Assembly: GCF_014836595.1 (NCBI RefSeq)
Contig: NZ_JACSQO010000007.1
Location: 124,001 to 188,000, forward strand
Length of the DNA stretch: 64,000 bases
From: Psychrobacillus faecigallinarum
Lineage (GTDB): Bacteria; Bacillota; Bacilli; Bacillales_A; Planococcaceae
Direction of reading: 5' to 3'
Numbering within the stretch: position 1 is the stretch's first letter; each line of letters starts with the position of its first letter. Positions 1-9,000 of this stretch are shown piece after piece. The translations under genes were made by a program, and so were the position numbers. The notes beneath the pieces were generated by a model. That model was not told the origin of the DNA. It searched no databases and was given only the letters and a program-made list of their open reading frames with translations.

Positions 1-1
1 G

Positions 2-445
2 GAATTACAAAATGATATTCGCTCAATAGGTTTATATCGTAATAAAGCAAAAAATATTCAAGCACTTAGCAAGCAACTAATTGAGCTCTATAACGGCGAG
101 GTTCCTGCTAATCGTGATTTACTTACGACATTTCCAGGTGTTGGTCGAAAAACAGCTAATGTAGTTGTTTCGGTAGCCTTTGATATACCAGCAATAGCTG
201 TAGACACTCATGTAGAGCGTGTTTCAAAGCGACTGGGACTATGCAGATGGAAAGATTCTGTTCTGCAGGTAGAAGAAACGTTGATGAAAAAGACACCAAT
301 TGAATCGTGGTCTAAGGCGCATCATCAACTGATATTTTTTGGGAGGTATCATTGTAAGGCCCAAAATCCCAATTGTCCGCAATGTCCTTTGTTGCCGGTT
401 TGTCGAGAGGGTAAGAAGAGGATGAGTAAAGTTGTCCAAGCTTAG
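2..445 (+). CDS. nth: Endonuclease III, C-terminal part (5' end outside window)
   Basis: DNA glycosylase/AP lyase of base excision repair, removing oxidised pyrimidines. The reading frame enters at the left edge, so only the last 147 codons are present. It shows the helix-hairpin-helix (FPGVGRKTANVV) with the catalytic Lys, then the IAVDTHVERV segment with the catalytic Asp. The C-terminal four-cysteine loop (C-x6-C-x2-C-x5-C, spanning CKAQNPNCPQCPLLPVC) binds a 4Fe-4S cluster. The stop overlaps the next gene by 14 nt, as expected for the dnaD-nth-ypoC operon of Bacillus; dnaD would lie just outside. Confidence 0.96.
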   Translation, partial: ELQNDIRSIGLYRNKAKNIQALSKQLIELYNGEVPANRDLLTTFPGVGRKTANVVVSVAFDIPAIAVDTHVERVSKRLGLCRWKDSVLQVEETLMKKTPIESWSKAHHQLIFFGRYHCKAQNPNCPQCPLLPVCREGKKRMSKVVQA

Positions 446-740
446 AAAAGAAGATTTTAAACCTATTTTTGCAAGATGGTCAGTTATTCGGAATCAGTTG
501 GAGATTCTTTATAAGGAAAGAGAGAAAGACACCCATGATTTAATGGAGAAGGGCATCGAATTATTGAGTGAATTATTTGTATTGGCTGAAGGTACTTCCC
601 CTTTAAATTATGAAGAGCGTTTTATCTTTGTTCAAAAGAATTATAAGTCTTATGCAGCTTTTCGACAACTAGATGAATTGTTCAAGGAAACAGAAAAAAA
701 ACTTGCTCGTCGATTCATCATGGAATCAAGAATGCCTTAA
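432..740 (+). CDS. ypoC: YpoC family protein
   Basis: Small cytoplasmic protein of unknown function. It is 102 residues, charged and probably all-helical, with no membrane segment or signal peptide. The start is a TTG inside the nth 3' end, so the genes overlap and are likely translationally coupled. The assignment rests mainly on position: nth-ypoC facing ponA-recU is the conserved Bacillales order, and the KxYAAFRQLxELFxE segment fits the family. It is shorter than the Bacillus subtilis protein (about 165 aa, from memory). Confidence 0.75.
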   Translation: MSKLRKEDFKPIFARWSVIRNQLEILYKEREKDTHDLMEKGIELLSELFVLAEGTSPLNYEERFIFVQKNYKSYAAFRQLDELFKETEKKLARRFIMESRMP

Positions 741-754
741 TATTTTTAACACTA

Positions 755-826
755 CCCCATAAGAACTGCCTTTAGAAGTTAGATACTAAACTAACATACA
801 GAGGCAGTTTCTATGGGGCATTTTTT
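755..826 (+). terminator. Long inverted repeat, probable terminator of nth-ypoC
   Basis: The arms 755-771 and 802-818 are complementary at 15 of 17 positions, enclose a loop of about 30 nt, and are followed by a T-rich run. It lies 14 nt after the ypoC stop. The long loop is unusual for an intrinsic terminator, so an insertion-sequence remnant is an alternative. Confidence 0.55.
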
Positions 827-949
827 ATGATAATGTTTTTATTTTTCATCTTGCTTGGTGAGCCTTATCAAAGATGCACCTAAGACTATAAAAACTTAAT
901 AATATAGGTTAAATTTAACAGAATAATATTATTTTTTCTGGAGGTTTAT

Positions 950-1516
950 ATGAAAACTTTCATATATATGTTGAGACACTGTGATTCAATTAAAACGGGA
1001 AATGAAAAAGATAGAGGCCTAACTGAAAAAGGTGTGACGGATGCTCAACGACTAATAAAGATTTTACAAGAAGAAAATATTAATACAGTTATATCTAGCC
1101 CATATACCCGTTCTGTATTAACAGTTCAACCATTTGCTGAATACATTGGACAAAATGTGGTAATTCTTGAAAATCTTAAAGAAAGAGTTTTTAGTCCTGA
1201 AAAAAAACGTTTATCTGATAATGAGCTTCAATGTTTGTTAGAAAAATCTTTTGAGGAACCGGATTTTTCTCTTAAGGGAGGAGAGTCGAATAATTAGTGT
1301 CAAAGACGGGGAATAGATGCACTTAAATCAATATTACATACTTTTAAAGGTCAGAAAATAGTAGTAGGTACTCATGGGGCAGTAATGACGTTAATGATGG
1401 GATATTTTGACAATAGTTATGGCTTGGATTTTCTTTTAAGCACTTCAAAGCCTGATATTTATAGAATGGAGTTCAATGAATTGGAATTAATAGATGTAAC
1501 TAAAATATGGAAGTAA
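950..1516 (+). pseudogene. Histidine phosphatase (phosphoglycerate-mutase-like), broken by in-frame TAG
   Basis: One frame of 189 codons encodes a histidine phosphatase superfamily protein, but codon 116 is TAG (1295-1297), directly after GGESNN. The frame continues without a shift (CQRRGIDALKSIL, then GTHGAVMTLMMGYF, which supplies the second active-site His) to a TAA at 1514-1516. Family members usually have Glu after SNN, so one GAG-to-TAG change explains the break. The N-terminal RHG motif reads RHC (residues 9-11), a second lesion at the phosphohistidine site. A good SD (TGGAGGT) precedes the ATG. Recent decay is the simplest reading; suppression or sequencing error are alternatives. Confidence 0.8.
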
Positions 1517-1553
1517 TGTCTATTTGTTAAGTTCATAATGTCAGTAAAGCTTT

Positions 1554-1621
1554 AAAAGAGCATCAGCTTATCCAAGAATGCTACTCATTTATTATTAATT
1601 TTGAAAGGAAGATGCTCTTTT
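1554..1621 (+). promoter_or_regulatory. Inverted repeat reaching into the next start codon
   Basis: Arms 1554-1564 (AAAAGAGCATC) and 1611-1621 (GATGCTCTTTT) are perfectly complementary over 11 bp and enclose 46 nt that include the SD of the downstream TTG start. The right arm covers the first two bases of that start codon. It may be a terminator of the broken upstream gene or a fold that hides the start; the sequence alone does not decide. Confidence 0.4.
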
Positions 1622-2489
1622 GAATTCGTTAAAGGGGAAAATTGCAGTTGTTGCTGGTGGAACACGTGGTGCTGGTAGAGGAATTGCTGTTAAGTTGGGA
1701 GAAGCTGGAGCAATAGTATATGTGACAGGGAGAAGTACAATTCATAGTCAGTCACCCATGGGCCGTATGGAAACAATTGAGGAAACAGCAGAATTGGTAA
1801 CAAAAGCCGGGGGAAAAGGAATACCTGTAAAGGTCGATCATACTATTGAAACGGAAGTTGTTCACCTATTTGACCGTATCAAAAAGGAACAGGGAAGGTT
1901 AGATATATTAGTTAATGATATTTGGGGAGGAGATCCTCTTACGGAATGGGGAAAGCCAATAGGAGAGCATAGTCTTCATAAAGGACTTCAGATGCAAAAA
2001 CAAGCAGTCCACTCACATATAATTACTTCCCATTATAGCATCCCTTTATTTAAAGAGAATAATGGTGGCCTGATCATCGAAATTACTGACGGCATTGATT
2101 ACGAACCTCGAGGTAATTTCTATTATAGTCTAGCAAAAATCTCCTCAATCCACATGGCACAGGCGATGGCCATGGATCTAAAAGAATATAATATTGTTGT
2201 CATTGCAGTTACTCCTGGTTTTTTACGTTCGGAAGCAATGCTTGAATCGTTTGGCGTTACCGAAGAAAATTGGAGAGAGGCAACAAAGATAGATCCTCAT
2301 TTTATTGCGTCTGAAACACCATTTTATATTGGAGAGGCTATACGCTGTCTTGCAAGTGATCCTCATATAGCTAAAAAGACAGGTGGGGTATATAGCACCT
2401 GGGAACTTTCAGAGGAATATGCATTTAAGGATGCAGATGGTTCACAACCACATTGGGGAAATTATTTTATAAAAAATGTGAAAGTTTAA
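1620..2489 (+). CDS. SDR family oxidoreductase
   Basis: Short-chain dehydrogenase/reductase, 289 aa, predicted cytosolic NAD(P)H oxidoreductase of unknown substrate. The Rossmann glycine motif is at residues 13-21 (GGTRGAGRG), with the following basic stretch GRST at 37-40 suggesting NADPH. The catalytic Tyr/Lys pair is YSLAK at 169-173. The usual catalytic Ser about 13 residues earlier is replaced by Thr/Asp in ITDG, and the NAG-type motif reads NDIWGG. This matches a subgroup of long SDRs rather than the classical type. The TTG start is set by the GAAAGGAAG SD and by the need to keep the N-terminal strand. Confidence 0.85.
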   Translation: MNSLKGKIAVVAGGTRGAGRGIAVKLGEAGAIVYVTGRSTIHSQSPMGRMETIEETAELVTKAGGKGIPVKVDHTIETEVVHLFDRIKKEQGRLDILVNDIWGGDPLTEWGKPIGEHSLHKGLQMQKQAVHSHIITSHYSIPLFKENNGGLIIEITDGIDYEPRGNFYYSLAKISSIHMAQAMAMDLKEYNIVVIAVTPGFLRSEAMLESFGVTEENWREATKIDPHFIASETPFYIGEAIRCLASDPHIAKKTGGVYSTWELSEEYAFKDADGSQPHWGNYFIKNVKV

Positions 2490-2620
2490 AAGGTAATATC
2501 TTTCAGTCTCTTCTTGAGCAGATTCATTTTCAAAGTCAAATTGTTTATTAGAATTGCAAGAGACTCTTTATTTACCGTAAGATTGATTCATATTTTATAC
2601 CAAAAATAAAAGAAACCAAA

Positions 2621-2656
2621 AAAACGAGGAAAGTTTATATAAACTTTCCTCGTTTT
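2621..2656. terminator. Bidirectional terminator between SDR gene and ponA
   Basis: A perfect 16-bp stem (2621-2636 with 2641-2656) with a 4-nt ATAT loop, A-rich on one side and T-rich on the other. It sits between two convergent genes and can terminate both strands. Confidence 0.9.
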
Positions 2657-2698
2657 AGCTTATAAAATTATCATCTAACCATGTTAAAGAATGCTTGG

Positions 2699-5323
2699 TT
2701 AAGGTGTAGTACCGCTTTCGGTGTTACCTTCTGGATTTTCTACTGGACTTTCTCCATCAGTTCCACCTTCGTTTCCTTGACCACCCTCATTAGCGCCTCC
2801 ATCATTGTTACCAGTGTTGTTGCCATTCCCGTTACCATTATTCCCGTTGTTGTTGCCATTATTTCCGTTATTACCATTGTTACCGTTGTTACCATTATTT
2901 CCGCCTTGGTTCTCATTTTCATCTTCAGGATTTTCCTCAGGGTTTTCTTCCTCAGGCTCTGGATCCTCAAGATTTTCTTCCTCAGTACCTTCTAAAACTA
3001 ATTCTGCGCTAGCTGGAGCGCTTCGAACATCTTCAGCTAAAGCTGTAACTGTAAATACATACTTACTACCAGGAATAAGGTTTTGGACGATTAACCCTGT
3101 TTTGTTTGTCGTTTGCAAGATCTTATTTGGACCATTGTCTATTGAGACCGCAACTTCAAATTGAACATCTATATCTTCCTCGTCTGGCTGTTCAAATTCC
3201 CAATTTAATGTTGCAGATGATGTTGTTTCGTCATATTGAACTGATAAATTAGTTGGAGCGTTGAGCTCAAGCTGATCATATTCCTCAGATACTTGTGTAG
3301 GCTCTGTTCCTTTAACGAATAACTCCGTTAACTTTTTATCATCAGGAGTATATTCACTAGCTAATTTTAAAGGATTAGATCCTTTTTCAATTGTTACTTC
3401 TACAACAGAATTAGGCTTTTTAAATCTTTCCGTTTTCTGTCCTTCAGAAATATTCCCCATTACCTCTTTAAAGATACGTTGGGGGAGGCTACGCTCTTCA
3501 GATGTAGTGATGGCTGAGTTATCATCATAACCAGACCATACGGTTACTGAATAATTGGTTGTGTATCCAGCAAACCAAACATCCGGAACTCCTTTTTTGT
3601 CTCCTCCGAAGTTGGAAGTACCAGATTTACCTGCAACATCCAATCCACTAACTGCTGCGGCCTTACCAGTACCTTTTGTTAAAACATCTCTTAGAACATC
3701 AGTAATGATGTAAGCTGTTGAATCCTTCATAACTGCTTTAGATTCTGGCTTATAGTTTTTTTCTGTTTTGCCATCTCTATATACAATTTTATTAATCGCA
3801 TATGGCTCTGTATGAATCCCTTCATTACCAAATGCAGCATATGCTCCTGCTAGTTGGATAGGGGACATGAATTTTGAGATACCACCGATTGCATAAGCTT
3901 CGTTGACTGTACCGATGTCTACTCCAAATCGACTAATAAATTCTCTTGATTTTTTAGTACCTACTTCTTTTAAAGTTTTGACGGCAGTAGTATTACGTGA
4001 TTTATATAATGCTTCACGCATAGTCATAGATCCTAAATATTTGTTATCAGCATTACGTATTACCTGATCGGTCCCTGTATACTTAATTTCTTCGTCCACA
4101 AGTGTCTGAGCAGGGGACCAACCTAAAAATTCTACAGCTGGACCATAATCTATCAACGGTTTAATAGTCGAACCTGGTGAACGATTGACCATATCTTGAG
4201 CATGATTATATCCTCTATCTTCTCCGTAATTTCTTCCTCCACCTGCAGCAACAACTGCCCCTGTCTTAGTATCAACCACTGCAACACCAGATTGTATATC
4301 CTCTGTTGGGAATATATCTGAGTTCAAGGTCTTTTCTACTTGCTCCTGAGCTTTTGGTTGAAGAGTCGTATGGATTGTTATTCCTTCGGAAATGGCATCT
4401 GCATCACCGTTTTCCTCAAGCTCATCTAATACTATGTCGATAAACGCATCATATTTTGAATCTTGGTTTGCAACTCTTTCTTCTTCTGGAAGAAGGGAGT
4501 CGGTAACTGGCACCGCTTGAGCAGCCTTCATTTCCTCGTCAGTTATTTTCCCATGAAGATTCATTAGATATAGGACAGTATTTCTTCTTTTTTCAGCTAG
4601 TTCTGGGTTTTTAAAAGGATTATAGTTATTTGGACTTTGGGGCATGCCCGCTAACACTGCCATTTCATGTAGCTCTAAATCCTTTAACTCTTTACCATAA
4701 AAATATTTAGAGGCAGTTCCGAATCCATAAATACGTCCTGACATAAGAACTTTGTTAAAATACATTTCGAAAATTTCTTCTTTTTTATATTCACGCTCTA
4801 ACTGAAGAGCCAAATGGGCTTCTTGAGCCTTACGTTTTATTGTTTTTTCATTTGTAAAGAATGAGTTTTTAACAACTTGTTGAGTGATTGTACTTGCCCC
4901 CTGTGCACCAAACCCATCTTTCAGATTGGCCAAAACGGCTTTACCTAATCGTAGAACATCGACTCCCATATGGTCGTAAAAACGTACATCCTCTGTTGCT
5001 AATATGGCATCTTCCATTTGTTGAGGGATATCTTCATAGGAAACATATTCGCGACTTTCGCTTCCGACAGTTGCAAACACTTCCCCATTAGCATCTAATA
5101 ATTTAGGACTAATTGGGTCCTTTAACAAGTCCTCGTCTAAATCTGGAGCGCTGCTTGCGTAAAATGCAAATACAGATCCACCAGCTATCAATCCTACTAA
5201 TCCAACCGCCACAATAGCTAATAAAACTCGCTTAATCCATGTTTTGGCAGGTTTCTTTTGTTTTTTCTTTTGAGCCATTTGTTGCTTTCTTCTTTGTTCA
5301 CGAGTTGTTTTTTGCTCACTCAT
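2699..5323 (-). CDS. ponA: Class A penicillin-binding protein 1
   Basis: Bifunctional peptidoglycan glycosyltransferase/transpeptidase, 874 aa, anchored in the membrane. Order: basic cytoplasmic tail 1-30, membrane helix about 31-55, GT51 domain with EDVRFYDHMGVD (111-122; catalytic Glu 111), and transpeptidase with S386-T-I-K, S443-R-N and K567-S-G-T. A fibronectin-III-like domain spans about 690-780. The last 65 residues are an Asn/Gly tandem tail preceded by an acidic Glu/Pro stretch. It follows recU by 21 nt (recU-ponA operon). GpsB, the regulator of this PBP class, is encoded at 10347. Confidence 0.97.
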   Translation of the reverse strand: MSEQKTTREQRRKQQMAQKKKQKKPAKTWIKRVLLAIVAVGLVGLIAGGSVFAFYASSAPDLDEDLLKDPISPKLLDANGEVFATVGSESREYVSYEDIPQQMEDAILATEDVRFYDHMGVDVLRLGKAVLANLKDGFGAQGASTITQQVVKNSFFTNEKTIKRKAQEAHLALQLEREYKKEEIFEMYFNKVLMSGRIYGFGTASKYFYGKELKDLELHEMAVLAGMPQSPNNYNPFKNPELAEKRRNTVLYLMNLHGKITDEEMKAAQAVPVTDSLLPEEERVANQDSKYDAFIDIVLDELEENGDADAISEGITIHTTLQPKAQEQVEKTLNSDIFPTEDIQSGVAVVDTKTGAVVAAGGGRNYGEDRGYNHAQDMVNRSPGSTIKPLIDYGPAVEFLGWSPAQTLVDEEIKYTGTDQVIRNADNKYLGSMTMREALYKSRNTTAVKTLKEVGTKKSREFISRFGVDIGTVNEAYAIGGISKFMSPIQLAGAYAAFGNEGIHTEPYAINKIVYRDGKTEKNYKPESKAVMKDSTAYIITDVLRDVLTKGTGKAAAVSGLDVAGKSGTSNFGGDKKGVPDVWFAGYTTNYSVTVWSGYDDNSAITTSEERSLPQRIFKEVMGNISEGQKTERFKKPNSVVEVTIEKGSNPLKLASEYTPDDKKLTELFVKGTEPTQVSEEYDQLELNAPTNLSVQYDETTSSATLNWEFEQPDEEDIDVQFEVAVSIDNGPNKILQTTNKTGLIVQNLIPGSKYVFTVTALAEDVRSAPASAELVLEGTEEENLEDPEPEEENPEENPEDENENQGGNNGNNGNNGNNGNNGNNNGNNGNGNGNNTGNNDGGANEGGQGNEGGTDGESPVENPEGNTESGTTP

Positions 5324-5344
5324 AAACGTCTCCTCACTTTCGCT

Positions 5345-5944
5345 TTATACATACAAGTCATTAACTATCTTTAAATAATTGACCCTTGGTGCATATTTTG
5401 GGTTTATTTCAATCCCATATTCTTCAAATTCTTCGAGGGTTATTGATTTCCTTCCCCCCGATAGCATTCTATCCCAAAATAATTTTAAATGCTCGTAAGA
5501 CAAATAAAAATATCTATCCATACTAGAAAATCGAACTAACAAGAAGCTGATCCCAAGTTGTTTAACTACTTTACCCATATGCTCTACTTGATGTAAGTGA
5601 ACATTTTTCAGAGGAAAGGAAGTTTTATTTTCCGTTTCTTTTGCTTCAAAGTCAATATATTTTCCTTTGTAGACTCCGTTAAAGTCAGTAGTTGATGGGG
5701 TTCGATAATATGCTTCTTTTATAACTGCGGAGCTTCTACTTGGATAATCCACCTTGACGACCTGAATAGGTATTGGCTTTTTATAGATGACTGCAATTTC
5801 ATGAGCCAGATAGTACTCGTTGGCATCATTTATCTCATCTTCTAACGTCCTACCCCTATTACTAAAAGAATAATCTTTTTTCTTTGGAATATTTGTTTTC
5901 TTGGTAGGTGTATATACTTTCCCATTAGGGTATTGAATAGCCAA
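5345..5944 (-). CDS. recU: Holliday junction resolvase RecU
   Basis: Resolves four-way junctions in recombination and chromosome segregation. It contains SNRGRTLEDEIN, the nuclease core FNGVYKGKYIDFEAKET (acidic residues and Lys of the PD-(D/E)xK fold) and the Bacillus-like ending APRVNYLKIVNDLYV. I chose the TTG at 5944 (MAIQYPNGK, 199 aa): it lies 6 nt after AAAGAGGTG, whereas the longer GTG start at 5953 would fall inside that SD. First gene of the recU-ponA operon. Confidence 0.95.
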   Translation of the reverse strand: MAIQYPNGKVYTPTKKTNIPKKKDYSFSNRGRTLEDEINDANEYYLAHEIAVIYKKPIPIQVVKVDYPSRSSAVIKEAYYRTPSTTDFNGVYKGKYIDFEAKETENKTSFPLKNVHLHQVEHMGKVVKQLGISFLLVRFSSMDRYFYLSYEHLKLFWDRMLSGGRKSITLEEFEEYGIEINPKYAPRVNYLKIVNDLYV

Positions 5945-6128
5945 GACAATCACCTCTTTTATGGTATTAGTTTATCACAAGTTAGTTAGACGAACGAGTA
6001 ATCAATTTAGTTTCATTTTTGTAACTGTCGATGGACCACTAGTTTTGTCTGATGTAAAGAACCTTTGTCGAGCAGGAAGGTATTTATGATGTAGGAAGGA
6101 ACTTAACAGTTAAAGGAGAGTGGACATT

Positions 6129-6284
6129 ATGAACAAAATTGAACGCCTTATCGACCAACTTGAGCTATTGGAATATCTATTAGAAAACCGTCTGAATGAA
6201 GAACAGGATCAGTTCGAAGAAGATTTTAGTAAATCATCCTTTCGTTTACTAGGTAAAATGGAAAAATTGGAGAATAATATGTAA
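6129..6284 (+). CDS. Small acidic helical protein, 51 aa
   Basis: ATG start preceded by AAAGGAG with ideal spacing. The product begins MNKIERLIDQLELLEYLL, is rich in Glu/Leu and is probably one amphipathic helix or a short coiled coil. It sits between recU and the yppE-like gene, where Bacillus has several short ypp genes. I do not recognise a family. The strong SD is the main evidence that it is real. Confidence 0.65.
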   Translation: MNKIERLIDQLELLEYLLENRLNEEQDQFEEDFSKSSFRLLGKMEKLENNM

Positions 6285-6359
6285 GGAATGTATGTTCGTC
6301 TGAAACTGGTAATATGATATGCTTTTTGATAAACTATTACTAGAATGAGAGGGATTACA

Positions 6360-6719
6360 TTGTCATTAACAAGTGTAAATAATCAGCTTTTAAACGAGTG
6401 TGATATTTGTATAGAACGTTTTCACCGTTTCAGAGAAGAGGACCGAGAGCCTGACTTTTTTAGAGAAGTGAAGCCATATGCATATAATATAGATGAATTA
6501 TTAAACGAATGGGAGCAGCTTGTTCGACCTTGGATACAGACCAAACGACCGAAATATGTCCATCCAAGTCAAATTGATTCACTACTAGAATCTATGAGGC
6601 AATTTGTTGTGCAGTCATTTTATAAAGCAACGAGTAAAAAACGTTTCTTAAAGTCTGTACATTCTTCCAAATACACATTAGAAACAATTCTTCAGGCATT
6701 GAAGGAGGTTGGAGAGTAA
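6360..6719 (+). CDS. yppE: DUF1798 family protein, YppE-like
   Basis: Protein of about 119 aa, predicted helical bundle, function unknown. The length, the FxxFRExxREPDFFxEVKPYA region and the position just before the mrfA homologue fit the YppE/DUF1798 family. I prefer the TTG at 6360 (MSLTSVNNQLL) because AGAGGG at 6348-6353 is 6 nt upstream; the ATG at 6345 would lie inside that SD. The stop is 1 nt before the mrfA start, so the genes are probably co-transcribed. Confidence 0.75.
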   Translation: MSLTSVNNQLLNECDICIERFHRFREEDREPDFFREVKPYAYNIDELLNEWEQLVRPWIQTKRPKYVHPSQIDSLLESMRQFVVQSFYKATSKKRFLKSVHSSKYTLETILQALKEVGE

Positions 6720-6720
6720 C

Positions 6721-9000
6721 ATGCAAAAGAATAAAAGTATTGCAGAGCTATTAGATAATTGGAGAATTGATAGCAATCGCCACCCGCAAATTGAGCATAT
6801 CCATACAGTAGAGGAAAAAGATGCAATTTATGCACCTTTCCCAGAAAAAATGCATCCCTCTATTAAAAATGCTTTGAAAGGTCGTGGGGTGAGTCAACTC
6901 TATATTCATCAAAGACAAGCTTTTGATGCTGCTTCTTTAGGGAAGTCATTTACTGCTATTACTCCAACTGCCTCTGGTAAATCTCTTTGTTATCATCTTC
7001 CTGTCTTACAATCGATAATGGAAGATCCAACCTCTCGTGCCATTTATTTATTTCCGACGAAAGCATTAGCACAGGACCAAAAAAGCGATTTAAATGAATT
7101 GATTCGAGAGAGTGGAGAAGAGATATTAAGTTTTACGTACGATGGTGATACCGAGCCGGGGATTAGACAAAAAATTAGAAAATCTGGACATATTGTGTTG
7201 ACTAATCCAGATATGCTTCACTCTGGCATACTACCTCACCATACGAAATGGGTTTCCCTTTTTGAAAATCTGAAATATATTGTCATTGACGAAATTCATA
7301 CATATAAAGGTGTATTTGGTAGTCATGTTGCACATGTTATTCGCAGATTGAAAAGGATCTGCGAATTTTACGGTAGTAAGCCGCAATTTATTTGTACGTC
7401 AGCTACTATTAAAAATCCTAAAGAGCTTGCAGAAAATTTAACAAATGAAACACATCAATTAATTGATCAAAACGGCGCTCCTGCTGGCAGAAAGCACTTT
7501 GTATTTTATAATCCTCCTATTATACATCCAGTATTTAATGTTAGAAGAAGTGCGGTTTTAGAGGTTAGGGATCTTGCGCAAGAGTTGTATGTAAACGGAA
7601 TTCAAACTATTGTATTTGCTAAAAGTAGAGTAAGAGTGGAAATGCTAGTAACTTATTTAAAGGCTTTGGTGAGTAAAAAGATAAATGATCAATCTATTCG
7701 TGGCTACCGAGGAGGATATTTACCTTCTGAGCGAAGAGTTATCGAAAAAGGGTTGAGAGAAGGAGTCATTCGAACAGTAGTTAGCACAAATGCACTTGAG
7801 TTAGGAGTAGATATTGGCCAGCTTCAGGCTTGTATTATGACTGGGTATCCAGGAAATATTGCAAGTGCTTGGCAGCAAGCAGGTCGAGCAGGCCGTCGAC
7901 AGGACGAGGCCCTTATTATTTATGTGGCTCAATCGACAGCTCTAGATCAATACGTAGTAAAGCACCCTGACTATTTTCTTGGACAATCACCTGAAGAGGT
8001 CCGGATCCATCCAGACAATATGATAATTTTGATGGACCACCTTAAATGTGCAGCCTTCGAGCTTCCATTTAGTACTAGTGATACATATGGAGAATTCTCT
8101 ATTCAAGAGCTGTTAGAATTTCTTGAGAGCGAAGGAGTTCTTCTAAAGACATCGGACAAGTGGCATTGGATGTCCGAAAGCTTTCCAGCTAGTAATGTAA
8201 GTCTTAGGTCTGCTTCTCAGGACAATGTCATAATTATTGATCAATCTATTCCAACAAAAACTAGAGTGATTGGAGAAATGGACCTTTATAGTGCGATGAC
8301 ATTACTCCATGAAGAAGCGATCTATCTCCATCAGGGTACTCAGTTTCAAGTAGAAAAACTAGATTGGGAGGAGAAAAAGGCCTTTGTGAAGGAAGTGGAC
8401 GTGGATTACTTTACTGATGCTAATATCGCAATCGAACTAAAGGTATTAAGCGAGGATAAGGAAAGGGAAGCGGATATTGGTACGCTTAGATTTGGTGATA
8501 TCATTGTTCTTGCTCAGCCTACTATCTTCAAAAAGATTAAGTTCGATACCCATGATAATATTGGTTCAGGAAAAATACATCTACCGCCCCTAGAGCTTCA
8601 TACCTCGTCCACTTGGTTTAGCTTCGATAAACCAAACAATTGGTCAGAAACGTTGCTTTCAGACGCAATGACAGGAGTGGCCTATGCGCTACACTCGTTT
8701 ATCCCTTTATTCATACATTGTGATGCTAAGGATATTCATGTAGTACCTCAAGTAAAATCGATTAATGTAGAAAAGCCTACTTTTTATATTTATGACAGCT
8801 ATCCAGGGGGAATAGGTTTATCCGAGAGAATGTTTGATCTATGGAATAATTTAGTGCCTAAGGTGACGGAGCAGATAGAAAGCTGTCCATGTACTGGTGG
8901 TTGTCCCGCTTGCATTGGCGCTCAGGACGCCGAACAAAACTTGAAAAAAGAAGTTATTAAACTCCTTCACTTATTGCAGGTGAATCAAAATGTCGTATGA
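6721..9000 (+). CDS. mrfA: DEAD/DEAH-box helicase MrfA (YprA) of mitomycin repair
   Basis: Superfamily 2 ATP-dependent DNA helicase, 759 aa. In Bacillus subtilis MrfA works with the exonuclease MrfB in a UvrABC-independent repair route for mitomycin C damage (established for that pair). Walker A TPTASGKS is at 81-88 and DEIH at 190-193. The helicase C domain contains STNALELGVDIG and QQAGRAGRR. A DUF1998-type C-terminal region ends in the zinc-binding cluster CPCTGGCPACIG. The ATG at 6721 has GGAG upstream; a TTG at 6709 is too close to the AAGGAGG. It overlaps mrfB by 11 nt. Confidence 0.95.
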   Translation: MQKNKSIAELLDNWRIDSNRHPQIEHIHTVEEKDAIYAPFPEKMHPSIKNALKGRGVSQLYIHQRQAFDAASLGKSFTAITPTASGKSLCYHLPVLQSIMEDPTSRAIYLFPTKALAQDQKSDLNELIRESGEEILSFTYDGDTEPGIRQKIRKSGHIVLTNPDMLHSGILPHHTKWVSLFENLKYIVIDEIHTYKGVFGSHVAHVIRRLKRICEFYGSKPQFICTSATIKNPKELAENLTNETHQLIDQNGAPAGRKHFVFYNPPIIHPVFNVRRSAVLEVRDLAQELYVNGIQTIVFAKSRVRVEMLVTYLKALVSKKINDQSIRGYRGGYLPSERRVIEKGLREGVIRTVVSTNALELGVDIGQLQACIMTGYPGNIASAWQQAGRAGRRQDEALIIYVAQSTALDQYVVKHPDYFLGQSPEEVRIHPDNMIILMDHLKCAAFELPFSTSDTYGEFSIQELLEFLESEGVLLKTSDKWHWMSESFPASNVSLRSASQDNVIIIDQSIPTKTRVIGEMDLYSAMTLLHEEAIYLHQGTQFQVEKLDWEEKKAFVKEVDVDYFTDANIAIELKVLSEDKEREADIGTLRFGDIIVLAQPTIFKKIKFDTHDNIGSGKIHLPPLELHTSSTWFSFDKPNNWSETLLSDAMTGVAYALHSFIPLFIHCDAKDIHVVPQVKSINVEKPTFYIYDSYPGGIGLSERMFDLWNNLVPKVTEQIESCPCTGGCPACIGAQDAEQNLKKEVIKLLHLLQVNQNVV

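Noticed and set aside
239..439. Minus-strand frame opposite nth
   Set aside because: Antisense shadow of a well-conserved gene.
2681..3164. Open frames on the plus strand and in another minus frame across the ponA 3' end
   Set aside because: They are shadows of the Asn/Gly repeat tail; low-complexity composition keeps other frames open.
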